This document shows positions 22,111-33,254 of a DNA stretch of 64,000 nt, in pieces. The notes beneath the pieces are model-generated. The model made no database searches. It saw only the letters and a program-made list of their open reading frames with translations, and was not told the DNA's origin. A program made the position numbers and the translations under genes. Every line of letters starts with the position of its first letter. The first letter of the stretch is position 1. The stretch lies in NCBI GenBank assembly GCA_032622095.1, contig CP136063.1:181455956-181519955 (forward strand), given 5' to 3'. Source of the stretch: Siphonodentalium dalli (taxonomy: Eukaryota; Mollusca; Scaphopoda; Gadilida; Siphonodentaliidae).

Positions 22111-22174
22111 AGGCTCGAGATTTGAATTTAAATACTCATTATAAGTGTACATGCATACAAAATATATTAAATGA

Positions 22175-22392
22175 TACAGTAATGCTCTAAGTAATCGACT
22201 TGTTAACCACAGCAGAATTATGGGTAACTTTTCAGGATTTAGTCGGAAATATGGCTTGTTGCCATTCATCGGAAAGCTCTCCCCCGAGAGCTTTCCGATG
22301 AATGGCAACAAGCCATATTTCCGACTAAATCCTGAAAAGTTACCCATAATTCTGCTGTGGTTAAGAAGTCGATTATTTAGAGCATTACTGTA
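22175..22392. mobile_element. MITE-A copy 6
   Basis: Complete palindrome with near-perfect arms and a CCCCCGAGAG centre. Both strands read the same false frame (MGNFSGFSRKYGLLPFIGKL), a useful signature of the family. Confidence 0.95.
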
Positions 22393-22596
22393 TATATTGG
22401 CAATATTTTGTTTATAATATATAAGATCCTATTTATCTTGACATACATATATCACAGAATTTAACATTTTATGTCAATGGTGCAGCTGGTGGGGGGTGAC
22501 ATTTTTGGGACTGGGAGGGACCATAGGGGGTGCTTATATATTTTCACAATAAATATGTGAACAATAAATGATATGCTCTATATATACCAACAGTAT

Positions 22597-22981
22597 TTAA
22601 AGGTACTCAATTCAATTTGATGATCACCGTATCATCAGATTCCAACAATAACATTTCTTCAAATGTCGCTTCAGTTATCCGAATCGATTAATTGCCAAAA
22701 AATAATGCTATTAAACCACTGCCAATTATAGTATTAAATTGCCCAAAAAGTTTTTTATATCCTGTTATATCAGCATTTTATTCAACGCAATTTGGTATCG
22801 AGAGTACAGTATGTCAGTCAGCATTCATTCCAGGTGGTGAAAAATAACAGATTTAAAAAAATGATATCTGACAACTCTGAGCTTTGATGGGTGGATTCCT
22901 CGACTCAAATCAAATATATTTTACCCCCGAAGGCAAAGAAATAGTAATTTATGAGCGTTAATTCGGATTATGCATCTTTAA
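22597..22981. mobile_element. MITE-D copy, TTAA-flanked
   Basis: TTAA then AGGTACTCAATTCAATTTG; the right end reads CGGATTATGCATCT then TTAA. The subterminal block contains GCTTTGATGGGTGGATTCCT and CCCGAAGGCAAAGAAATAGT. Confidence 0.8.
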
Positions 22982-23270
22982 TACTGGATGAATTTACATA
23001 TTGTCCGCAAAAAATTCTTAAATAATTTATTTTGTGTTAATGGCTTTATTGCATAAGAATAAACTAAAACTATTTGTTTTTTGGTATGACTTGTACCTTG
23101 TGTGATTGAATAAGCAGTTGAGCCATGAATGACAAGCTATTGATGTCCCTGGTGCTGATGACGTCCCTGGCGCTATCGACAGTGCTCAAAATGTTCTAAA
23201 ATTTCTATTGTCCCTGGGAACAGGTAGAATTATACCCACCTGTTACATCACAATTTTGCCTGCCCATACC

Positions 23271-24168
23271 CACACTGTATTACCGATCCGGATTACCACC
23301 GGTCACGATGCGGATCACTACCGGCTGTTTTGACAAAAGCGTGCCACGTGGCATCATTGTAGTTGGATCATTTTCGCCCTACATTCTGTGGAAGGTGTGA
23401 ATTTTTTCTCCCTTCGTGTATAGGAGTAACTGGGCTAGCGGAGGACGCCGATAAATCTGATAAGTATACAATATATGTTCACTTATTCTTATATTTGTAA
23501 CGCATGTTTACCATTGTGTTTCATTATTTCGAGCAGTAGCTGATATGGATGGTTCATGTTTTATTTCTTTATGCGGTATTCTCGTGGTACGAAAAGATAG
23601 ACCATTTACTAAGTCATTCGCCTAATGTACACGTTTGTATGTTCGATTTGTGGCCATCTGGGACGTTTTGAACATAGATACCCATGAAATGAACGGGTAC
23701 GGATCTGTACCGGCAGATAGTGAACGGTGCCGATCCGCATCCTGTTTTTTGGAACCCATGAGTATGGAAATCGATACTACGCGTTTAATTTACATTCAAC
23801 TTGACAAACCATATTGCCATTTTGTACAGTTATGGACATTCTTGTATATGCAACAGAAATAAGAGAAAATTCCATGCATTTGCATCATGTATTGTGTCAA
23901 TGAAGATAAATAATGGGCCACGTGCAACTAGATCCTAGTAACATATGCTACCTCTAAGGTTATCGTAGGCGATTATTTTATATTTTCTTGGCGTGGCCAT
24001 TTTCTAATGTATGTAAGAAAGACGGCGGCAACAAACTTTGTGTGGGTTACATTCAGATATATAATATAATTAACGTTTTAGTCGACCTACCGTTACACAA
24101 ATTGCCACTTTCAGCCGGTAGTGATCCGCATCGTGACCGGTGGTATTCCGGATCTGTAATACGGTGTG
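23271..24168. mobile_element. 898-bp element with 57-bp terminal inverted repeats
   Basis: The ends CACACTGTATTACCGATCC and inverse CACACCGTATTACAGATCC continue as CACCGGTCACGATGCGGATC. Flanked by ATACC on both sides (23266-23270, 24169-24173). A third, internal GGTGCCGATCCGCATCCTG copy lies at 23730. No transposase frame; a 75-codon frame (23635-23862) has no domain. Superfamily uncertain. Confidence 0.75.
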
Positions 24169-24380
24169 ATACCCTTTTATGTGGGATGATAACACCCATC
24201 ACTTTTAGCAGCGCAAATTACAGATGATATTATTATGATATGATTCCATATCTGTTACAGTTACAACAATTATAACCACAACATGAATTTTTAATTTAAA
24301 ATGTTTAGTTTATCCAAAAAAAATCTTTTTATTTATTCTCAATTTTTTTTTTAGGGATGCTGGTGGGTCTATATATTAAC

Positions 24381-24776
24381 TTAAAGATGCATAATCTGAA
24401 TTAACACTCGCAAATTATTATTTGATTTGAGTCGAGGAAACCACCCATTAAAGCTCAAGAGTGATCAGATATTGATTTTTGAAATCTACTATTTTTTACC
24501 ACCAGTGGCCCAGTAAAAAGTCGATGAGAAAACGGTCTCTGACCAATTTGCGGATGAAGATGGATAACTCTTAAATCAAGTTGCTTTTTTGTGTCAGACA
24601 TTTGACAAACCGGCAAAATTTCATTGAACAAATTCTATACTATAGTTGACTGTGGTTAGCATTATTTTTGGGCAATTAATTGATTCTAATAACTGAAGCG
24701 GCATTTAAAATAATGTTAATGTTGTTGTTAGAATCTGAAGATATGGGGACCATCGAATCAGATGGAGTACCTTTAA
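24381..24776. mobile_element. MITE-D copy, inverse orientation
   Basis: TTAA then AGATGCATAATCTGAATTAA; the right end reads GATGGAGTACCT then TTAA. Opposite orientation to 22597-22981, with 1.4 kb between them holding the 898-bp element. Confidence 0.8.
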
Positions 24777-25203
24777 TAAGTCTTTAAGGTAAATGCCAGA
24801 AAATTTATCTAGGAATAACAAACTCAGACAAAGATAGATCACAAATGGACATAAGTGGATATGTTTAAGCTCACCTATCCCAGGTGACAGGTACTGTATC
24901 ATTAGGATCTGCTTGTCATCGGGATACAGTGACCTGTCCATGAACATTTCGAGTCCTAGCTGGCTATTGACGTACATGGTGAAAGTAGTGATTAATTGGA
25001 AATCAATAGCTTCCTGGATGTCCTGGCAGTCCTAGTCAGATGTCTGTATCCTATCTCCTGTATTGTTTTATATAAGTATAGATTATCTGGTTGGTTGAGG
25101 TCCAACCTATCAATCACCCCTCAACTACTCTTAGGAGTCTTCAACTGTAGGAATATGTATAGCTCAATTCAGGTATCAGTCTATCAGTCACCTTTTGAAA
25201 ACC

Positions 25204-25407
25204 TACAGCAATGCCCTAAATAATCGACTCCTTAACCACAGCAGAATTATGGCTAACTTTTCAGGATTTAGTCAGAAATATGGCTTGTTGCCATTCATCG
25301 GAAAGCTCTCAGTGAGAGCTTTCCGATGAATGGCAGCAAGCCATATTTCCGACTAAATCCTGAAAAGTTACCCATAATTATACTGTGGTTAAGGAGTCGA
25401 TTATTTG
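25204..25407. mobile_element. MITE-A copy 7, right end lost
   Basis: TACAGCAATGCCCTAAATAA left end and full arms, but after GGAGTCGATTATTT the sequence leaves the family, so the last ~15 bases are missing. Confidence 0.88.
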
Positions 25408-25452
25408 TATTATATAACTTTTGTCATAAATTATTTTTCTCAGTCTGTCTAT

Positions 25453-25711
25453 TTAACCCTTTCTATACTAAATGGATTCTCCCAGTCAGTTAAAAAGTGT
25501 ACATAAGAATTGTCTATTATTCATTTTGAGTGATTTTAAGGTGGTAAAAGCAAACAACAGATAAATAAAAGTGCAGAGGGAGCCCTATTTATTGAGGGAA
25601 ATGTTTAGATAATAAGTTCAACAAACAGTTATTTGTTGAACTTTAATATTATCTGAACATTTCCTATAGGATAACTACTCATCATTGATGCTTTAGCATA
25701 GAAAGGTGGAG
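25453..25711. mobile_element. MITE-E copy
   Basis: TTAACCCTTTCTATACTAAA then TGGATTCTCCCAGTC. An internal inverted repeat (GTTCAACAAACAGTTATTTGTTGAAC) follows. The right end is eroded at TTTAGCATAGAAAGGTGG. Confidence 0.65.
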
Positions 25712-25777
25712 TTACGGCACTTTATAATTAATAACCAAAAATTGTTTAGTGTTATAGCTTGAACCAATTTAATTTTT

Positions 25778-26000
25778 TACAGTAATACCCTACATGTATA
25801 TAATCTACTCCTCAACCACAGCAGAATTATGGGTAACTTTTCAGGATTTAGTCAGAAATATGGCTTGTTGCCATTCATCGGTAAGCTCTCACTGAGAGCG
25901 TTCCGGTGATTTACAACAAGCCATATTTCCGACTAAATCCTGAAAAATTACCCATAATTCTGCTGTGCTTAAGGAGACGATTATTTAGGGCATTACTGTA
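25778..26000. mobile_element. MITE-A copy 8
   Basis: TACAGTAATACCCTACATG to TTAGGGCATTACTGTA, with scattered arm mismatches that indicate an older copy. Confidence 0.9.
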
Positions 26001-26386
26001 TGTGAGACTTGCTCAGTTTTTGTAAATGTATTTTTGAATCTTTTTCTTATTGTTTTATCCAAAAATCGATATAAAATTCCCTGAATAGAGATAAACTGTC
26101 ACAGGCTTATAAATTAAGTTACAGTATTAGAAACTGTTACAATTGAGACAAGGAGGTTTCACATGGATTAAGCATGTCAATAGATAACACATGTATTTGT
26201 CATAATTTAATCCCAGTCTTAAAACCTTTCCACAATATATTTTCATATAGATGAGTTTTTTAGCGAGCAATTATGATGTCCTGGGGAACAAACATCTGTT
26301 GATCACACTTACAGTTGCTAAAAAACTTCCGTCATTTATATTGATAAGTTTATTTGAAATAAACAAGGCAGGAATCTTTTTAAAAA
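26001..26386. other. No supported gene
   Basis: AT-rich; nothing recognised. Confidence 0.35.
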
Positions 26387-26766
26387 CAAGCCTGAGTTTA
26401 TTGTGTCTGTCAATTGCAGAATGAGGTCCCCAGAGGGTGAATTTAGTGACACTATCCCGCATTATGGCTGCATAGCAGGCTAGCTAGCATCACCATATTC
26501 ACCTCATTCTGCATGGCCTCATCTGCTATGGGAGAATAGAGTCAGATTGAAGTTCCCAAATGGTGAATATTGTGATGTACACCCATTGGGAACCTCAATT
26601 ATGCAATGTGTCGTCTGCCAATATAGGGATATAGAGAAACTAGAAAAGAAAAAAAATAGAATCGATGTGAAGAAGTTTCTATAGAAAGTTGATAATAAAG
26701 AGACTTTCCAGAGAAGATAGGACCTAAGAATTCTGCAAATGACGGGCACCTTATTCTCAGGCCTGT
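26387..26766. mobile_element. MITE-B, long form
   Basis: CAAGCCTGAGTTTATTGTGT left end, GAGGTCCCCAGAGGGTGAATT hairpin, internal CCTCATCTGCTATGGGAGAA, and a right end CAGGCCTG. The right hairpin is missing. Confidence 0.65.
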
Positions 26767-26974
26767 GCATTGGGGCTGATGTCTGAAAACTATTTCATGG
26801 ATTTGTAGTTAACAGAAGGGTGACTGGTATATAAAATCAATTGATTAAATTTTATCAAATTCAACTTTCATTAGCATAAAATCCAAAATCAGGATTGCAA
26901 CCAATTAGTGAAACATAAACAAAATACATGTATGTGTATTGTAAACAATGTGCAGCAATTATATAATCTTAATG

Positions 26975-27229
26975 GCCAGGCCTAAAAATATGGTACTGAT
27001 TATTTTCAGAATAAGATCCCTAGAGGGTGAATTTAGTGATGCAACCCCTCACATTGGGCTAGCATCACTAACTTCATCATCTAGGGACCTCATTCTGCAT
27101 GGCCTTAATTATCATCTGCCAATTTGGGGGATATAGAGAAACTAAACTAAAAAAGGGTGAATTTAGTGGTGCTAGCTCGATGTGAGGGCTAGCGTCACTA
27201 AATTCTCCCTCTGGGGATCTCATTTTGCA
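26975..27229. mobile_element. MITE-B-related double hairpin
   Basis: Two hairpins (27010-27090 and 27155-27225) with AGAGGGTGAATTTAGTGATGC-type arms, joined by GGCCTTAATTATCATCTGCC. Outer termini not recognised. It abuts the TTAA palindrome at 27230. Confidence 0.6.
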
Positions 27230-27450
27230 TTAACCCTTTCAGTGCCAAGTCCGATTTTTGTATCAACCCATATTTCCTTGATCATTTTTCAAATTTATTG
27301 ATTATAATAATGTGATACATTGATGGGAAGAGCTCTAAGAGCTCTTTCCATCAATGTATCACATTATTACCGGTATAATCAATAAATTTGAAAAATGATC
27401 AAGGAAATATGGGTTGATACAAAAATCGGACTTGGCACTGAAAGGGTTAA
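27230..27450. mobile_element. 221-bp near-perfect palindrome, TTAACCCTTTCAGTGCC family
   Basis: TTAACCCTTTCAGTGCCAAG to CTTGGCACTGAAAGGGTTAA with TTAA at each edge. The arms pair across the whole length apart from an ACCGG insertion near 27369-27373. The last ~50 bases recur at the right end of 42067-42351. Confidence 0.88.
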
Positions 27451-27554
27451 ACATACACCACCATATTTTGAGACCTGTTAATGGCCATTTAAGCGACAAC
27501 CAGTTGTTTTACAGTTTTCCGTTATTTAAATTGACAGCCTGTTACTAATTATAC

Positions 27555-28345
27555 CCCCGCAACGAAGTTAGGGGGGGGGTATACTGGAGTCAGCTTGTCC
27601 GTCCGTCCGTCCGTCCGTCCGTCGTCCGTCCGTGGACACAAATTTGTCCGGAGTTTTTCTCAGGCGTTTTTTGATCAATTTCCGTGAAACTTGGCACAGA
27701 CATCAACCACCATGGGAACCTGTGCACCTGCGATTATGAAGTCTGTCGGACTTTTTTTGGTGGAGTTATCCCCAATTTTTCGACTTAGAATTTTTTCGCA
27801 ACATGTATACTTTTGTCCGAGCTTTTATTCCTACATTTTTCGGTCAATTTTTTAAAAACGTGGCACAGATATTTAGTACCATGGGAACTTGTGCACCTGC
27901 GATTATGACGTCTGTCCGACATATTTTGGTGAAGTTATCCCCCTTTTTCGACTTAGAAACTTTTTTTGCAACATGCATAATTTTGTCCGAGCTTTTATTC
28001 CTACATTTTTCGGTTAATGTTTTTTAATCTTGGCACTGATATTTAGTACCATGGGAACCTGTGCACCTGCGATTACGACGTCTGTCCAACATATTTTGTG
28101 TGGAGTTATTCCCCTTTTTCGACTTAGAATTTTTTCGCAACATACATAATTTTGTCCAAGCTTTTATTCCTACATTTTTTGGTCAATAGGTTTAAGATTA
28201 GGGTTATGGTTGTACACCTGCAATGGGAACTGTTATTTTATTATTTTAACTAAATGTTTACTGACATGTGAAACATCTTAGTATTTTAAAAACAGGGGGG
28301 TATCCGTAGTCCCATTGGGACAGTCACACCTCTAGTTTATTTTTA
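27555..28345 (+). repeat. Pearl-like element with GTCC microsatellite and tandem core
   Basis: It starts ATACCCCCGCAACGAAGTTA, then a (GTCC)n tract (27597-27632), then three to four ~183-bp units with TTTTGTCCGAGCTTTTATTC, CCATGGGAACTTGTGCACCT and CCCCTTTTTCGACTTAGAA. It ends near GGGGGGTATCCGTAGTCCC. The layout matches bivalve pearl elements; classification inferred. Confidence 0.75.
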
Positions 28346-28470
28346 TATTAATTGCGACTTTATCATCTTGAAAGGGCTATGGAGCGAAGCTATTTTGTCT
28401 CCGTAATGCAGATTCATGTTTGTGGGGTTGAGAAGGGGCCAGGTATCCATTGGGAAGGAAAAGAAATAAC

Positions 28471-28697
28471 TACAGTAATGCCCTAAATAATCGACTCCTT
28501 AACCACAGCAGAATTATGGGTAACTTTTCAGGATTTAATCTGAAATATGGCTTGTTGCCATAAAATGCCATTCTTCGAAAAGCTCTCAGTGAGAGCTTTC
28601 TGATGAATGGCAACAAGCCATATTTCCGACTAAATCCTGAAAAGTTACCCATAATTCTGCTGTGGTTAAGGAGTCGATTATTTAGGGCATTACTGTA
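28471..28697. mobile_element. MITE-A copy 9
   Basis: TACAGTAATGCCCTAAATAA to TTTAGGGCATTACTGTA. One arm has a small insertion (CATAAAATGCCATTC) near the centre. Confidence 0.92.
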
Positions 28698-28710
28698 CCT
28701 GGTACCACAG

Positions 28711-28874
28711 TTAACCCTTTCATGACTGGAGCTTCCTGAAATTTTGATGAAAAACCTGTGCCAATGAATTCCCTTATATATGTGCGGATCCCTATGGGAG
28801 ATTCGTATAAGAGAATGCACTGGCACAGGATATTTAATGCTGCATCAGCGCAGCTCTCGTCATGAAAGGGTTAA
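28711..28874. mobile_element. MITE-C copy, short form
   Basis: TTAACCCTTTCATGACTGGA to TCATGAAAGGGTTAA with a single central hairpin. It lacks the GGCCTAACAATATTTACC middle, so it is an internally deleted version. Confidence 0.88.
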
Positions 28875-29689
28875 CCAATTTAGAAAAAAGTATATATTTC
28901 CATCATAAGAAAGAGTAAAGATTTGCTTTTTCTAAAGGTGGCTAAATTCACTTTATGCAGTTAAAGTACTGGTACCACTTAATTAACACAATGTTCAATG
29001 TGACGCCAGTCCATTCACATATGAGTTTATTGTAGCACATGTACTGGATAATATTTTCAGTGAATAGGTTGATGCGTACATATATCAGTCATGCTTGGAC
29101 ATACCACAGAATTCTTTTAATATAATTGGCATCGTCATCAAAATGACGAAAATCGGGAAACTGGAAATCACCACATGTATCCCAATAATATAACATATAT
29201 ACATAATACATTACAATTACCGTTAATTGATACAGAATAGAGTTTTACTTGGGGGATCAAAAACAATCTTAAGCTTATTTTAAGTCTTCTCCCCCTTTTA
29301 GTTTAGTTTCAAGAGGTCCTGATGTTTTCCTGATGTGGGCAATGTTTGAAGTTTATCGTTTTGTTTGCAAATATTGGTAAGGGCCAAAATTGTCTAGGCA
29401 TACCAAGAATTATGCGCTCTCTGTCTCGCAGTAGTGAGTACTTGTTGTGGGTGGGGGGATTGGGTAAACACATTAGATAGTCTGACTTTAATAATACAGT
29501 TGACCTGTCGACTATTCACCTGTCTCGCAGTAGTGAGTACCTGTGTCATAATTACCACATTTAATTCATTTTATAAATCTCGATCACTTTAGATTTGTGT
29601 TGATAAAGCATCTATATATGGAGATATGAATACTTTCCAAAGCCAATACAGAAATCACAGTCGGATTACTTTAGAAATAAACTAATTGC
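28875..29689. other. No supported gene
   Basis: AT-rich. The phrase CTGTCTCGCAGTAGTGAGTAC occurs twice (about 29419 and 29521), a short direct repeat. No coding signal. Confidence 0.4.
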
Positions 29690-29697
29690 CCCCCTTT

Positions 29698-29848
29698 CAA
29701 GCCGTGAAATAGTGTGCCTGTCATTTGCAGAATGAGGTCCCCAGAGGGTGAATTTAGTAATGCTACCCCACATAGCAGGCTAGCATCACCAAATTCACCC
29801 TCTGGGGACCTCATTCTGCAAATGACAGACACACTATTTCAAGGCTTG
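29698..29848. mobile_element. MITE-B, intact short form with perfect 8-bp duplication
   Basis: CAAGCCGTGAAATAGTGTG to CACACTATTTCAAGGCTTG. Flanks are CCCCCTTT on both sides (29690-29697, 29849-29856). One central hairpin. An 8-bp duplication with CA...TG ends fits hAT. Confidence 0.93.
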
Positions 29849-29856
29849 CCCCCTTT

Positions 29857-30892
29857 ACACCTGCTCTTGTAACATTCATATTACATGGATTGCCGTGAGC
29901 AAATTTGCAATAATGATCCTCTACGGTGCAATGATTTTATTGAATTAGTGTTAAATACTGATCAATGGCACATGTCAGTATAGCTAGCATGAGTCGCTCA
30001 CGCTGGGACATGTGAAGCTTTAAGTATAAGAGATAAGTTGCAAATTTCTGAATGCTCTTATAGAAGTGAATCTGTACAATCTAAAAGCCAGGACTACAGA
30101 CACTCATTTCACCTGTTAAGCTTGTAAGTACTATGTATTACACTGCATTATGTACTGCTAGAGTAGCTTTATTATATACTGCCAGTCGCTTTCAACTCAT
30201 TTTGAAGAGGTTTAGTAAGTGGCCGTGAGTACCTTATATCTGTTTGATATCCCCTTATATTTGACCTTTATTAGATGGCTGGTGGTTAGGGGAATTGTAA
30301 TGAGCATGATTTTATTTAATGGTAGGCACGTAAATCCATGTTAAATCTACTTTATAAATTAAACTTCATAAAGTCGTGCTCATTCTACCCCCTTGCCCTT
30401 TAATTACAGTCGAACAGCATTGGATAACTGACACTCATTTTCTTTGATTAGCTTGCAATGCATAGAATCATGTTGAACAACAGGAATATTAAAAAAAAAT
30501 TTGGAGCAAAAAAGAAGCAACAAGTATATTCGATAGCTGACATTAGAAGACTGTCATTGAAAGTATTATATTCTTCCATGATCCATTCTTCATATTTGTT
30601 ATCGATCTTGAAAAATATGTGTTTCCAAAAACTGTGCTAGGTGCCACCGGATAATGCTCCTTTCACATAAATTTGTTTAATGCATGCGTTTTACGGATGT
30701 GTTGGGTCGACTTAATACACATTGGTTCAAACAGCAGAGTCAGGAGTTAACCATTCACATAACTGCTTAAAAATATGTCAGCTAATTTGAATGGACGACT
30801 TTACTAAAATATCAGTAAATTCCTGCGTGGAAATGCACAAATTCATGGGACGAGACTCCCATATAAAAATGCCTCATGGAACTACAGTGAAA
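29857..30892. other. No supported gene
   Basis: A 60-codon lysine-rich frame at 30458-30640 has no domain. No repeat family recognised. Confidence 0.4.
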
Positions 30893-30964
30893 CCTCTCCA
30901 TACCGAACACCCTTCGGATCGACCCTTCTGTTCAGTTTAGAGAGGTGTTCGGTTTGCACTGTGA
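30893..30964. repeat. Short TACAGTGAAACCTC repeat, possible Tc1/pogo-type remnant
   Basis: TACAGTGAAACCTCTCCATA, then CCGAACACC, mirrored by GAGAGGTGTTCGGTTTGCAC and ACTGTGA. Looks like the paired ends of a small TA-targeted element; no coding sequence. Confidence 0.45.
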
Positions 30965-31445
30965 TCGGAATGTATTGCCGTCGTTACTAAGTAAGCATTG
31001 TCAAAGCACAACCAACTCTTTATTGATTAATTAAACTTCATTCAATGAAGTCCCAAATAAAATAGGAGAGTAGATTTTAATTATTTATTTGATAAAATCT
31101 GGCTTTTTCAGATGTATGATTATTAGAAATTGGATGTCTACAAAATATTGGAATTGGAAAATAAATTGAACGAGTTTTTGCTTCAACCTTAGAATTGAAC
31201 ATGAATTATGCATGCATGTTTGATTTTGTGGCCAGGGTGGGCAGATTTGCAATTTTAATAGTAAAAAAAAGTGACAACCGAGAAGAGGAACATAATTGGG
31301 GGATAACAGATCATTATTAGTTTAACTTGGCATTATTTCGGGTGATAAAAAAGACATGTCAGGCCTCATTTTGAAATGTCAGACCATGTCTGTTTGGTGC
31401 CTGACAAAATGTCAGACAGTCAAATAAAAATTATTTTAAGGCTTG

Positions 31446-31536
31446 CTACCATGGTACTACATGTACCATGATAGTATGGTACTACCATGGTAAAGTGATA
31501 TTTACCATGGTACTACCATGGTACCATGGAACTGCA
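31446..31536. repeat. Cluster of TACCATGGTA palindromes
   Basis: At least five complete or one-base-off copies of the 10-base palindrome in about 90 bases, spaced irregularly (for example 31448, 31493, 31514, 31523). Confidence 0.8.
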
Positions 31537-31678
31537 CTACGGAACTCTACCATGTTACAGTTGATGCCGCTGCAATGTGTCTTTTGTCATATTAGACTAG
31601 ATTATTCTACCATAGTACTATATACCGTATGTAAACCAAGTCCTCTCGGTCCACAACAACTATAGGTTATTGACTCTA

Positions 31679-33109
31679 TTAACTCTTTCGCTGCCACCTG
31701 CCACCACAGACATACCCCCCAGTGCCACGCATCCTGTACATATATCCATGTATTTCAGGTATATATGGGTAATACATTATATCTCAAGCAGTTTCTAATA
31801 TAATTAGTTGAAACTTCACATGTATATAGACATAGGTATATCCTGTCGAATGCCGCCGTGGACACGCCCACCAAGGTCACGTGACATTGGCGGCCATCTT
31901 GGATTAGTGGCTATTTGCCGGTATATGTACAGTTTGTGTGGGTATGCATGGGTGTGTTGTTTGTTTTCTAATTTTCAACCCAATTATACGATGTCCAACA
32001 GTAAGGTACACGGGAGTAACATATATGAACATACTTTGGACATAAAATAGGTCACGTGACCTTGGCGTCCATCTTGGATTTATGCAAGTTGCCACCTATT
32101 TGTAGCAAAATGGGATACAATGGCGCACTTTGTTGAGTTCGTGCTTTTGTTGCTTGAATATTCCCTGATAGGTACAATTCCAAATATAGATATATATATA
32201 TAACCATGCATACCCACATGTATATATACCTGCAGGGGGACATATGACACTGCTCCGCCCCTTATAAGTCACGTGATCTTGACGGCCATCTTGAATTTCA
32301 GGAAAATTGGTTTTTACGATGATTTATGTGAATTATATGGGTCACGCGGGCGTACGCATGGTCAACTCACCAGCATAATTAATTTAGTTGCCTGTTATCA
32401 CCACTGGAAAACGATACAATAGACAAGGGTTGTTCAAAACCAGTAAAGGTGTATTATAAGAAAACAACATTTGAAAATAATCCATTCTGGAAAGGAAAGT
32501 TTTGGCAAAGATGGACGCCAAGGTCACGTGACCTATTTTATGTCCAAAGTATGTTCATATATGTTACTCCCGTGTACCTTACTGTTGGACATCGTATAAT
32601 TGGGTTGAAAATTAGAAAACAAACAACACACCCATGCATACCCACACAAACTGTACATATACCGGCAAATAGCCACTAATCCAAGATGGCCGCCAATGTC
32701 ACGTGACCTTGGTGGGCGTGTCCACGGCGGCATTCGACAGGATATACCTATGTCTATATACATGTGAAGTTTCAACTAATTATATTAGAAACTGCTTGAG
32801 ATATAATGTATTACCCATATATACCTGAAATACATGGATATATGTACAGGATGCGTGGCACTGGGGGGTATATTCCGGCTCTGACTGTACTCCCATAACG
32901 TCAGAAATAGCATTACCTTGATGACGTTGTCGCTTTAAATTGTTCGCGCGCAACATTACTACAGATAGAATCATTGTACACTGTCAAACATGCCGGAAAG
33001 AATAGAGTTATATCCCATACATTAGACTACATACCAAATTCGCAAAAATGCGCGATTGGCAGTGACACGGGAGTTCGCATTTATGCGCGTTTGGCAGTGA
33101 AAGAGTTAA
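31679..33109. mobile_element. 1.43 kb TTAA-flanked element with two 363-bp inverted arms
   Basis: TTAACTCTTTCGCTGCCA at the left and TGGCAGTGAAAGAGTTAA at the right, TTAA at both edges. Arms 31713-32075 and 32508-32870 are the same length, and I read them as identical in inverse. Both give the same 80-codon frame, which is a result of the inversion and not a gene. Each arm carries GTCACGTGAC (E-box core) next to GGCGGCCATCTTGGAT or GGCGTCCATCTTGG. The 432-base centre has another GTCACGTGATCTTGACGGCC. The right end has tandem TGCGC/TTCGCA motifs (33040-33100). Confidence 0.88.
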
Positions 33110-33254
33110 CAAGGTCACACCTTTCCATGAATCCATTTTGAACAAGCAAATGGAGCTAACAGTATTGCACGAGTGTTAAACGCTTGTGTTAAACGGATAG
33201 TTCAGTGCAATTATGGCAAAGGTGTACATGCCATGCGTGACCTAAACGCATACG

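Noticed and set aside
22096-22417. Recurrent frame MGNFSGFSRKYGLLPFIGKL seen in many places
   Set aside because: It is the translation of a MITE-A arm, so its repetition reflects transposition and not a protein family.
31808-32775. Two identical 80-codon open frames on opposite strands
   Set aside because: They are the same DNA read in the two inverted arms of the 1.43 kb element. No domain, and identity is explained by the palindrome.
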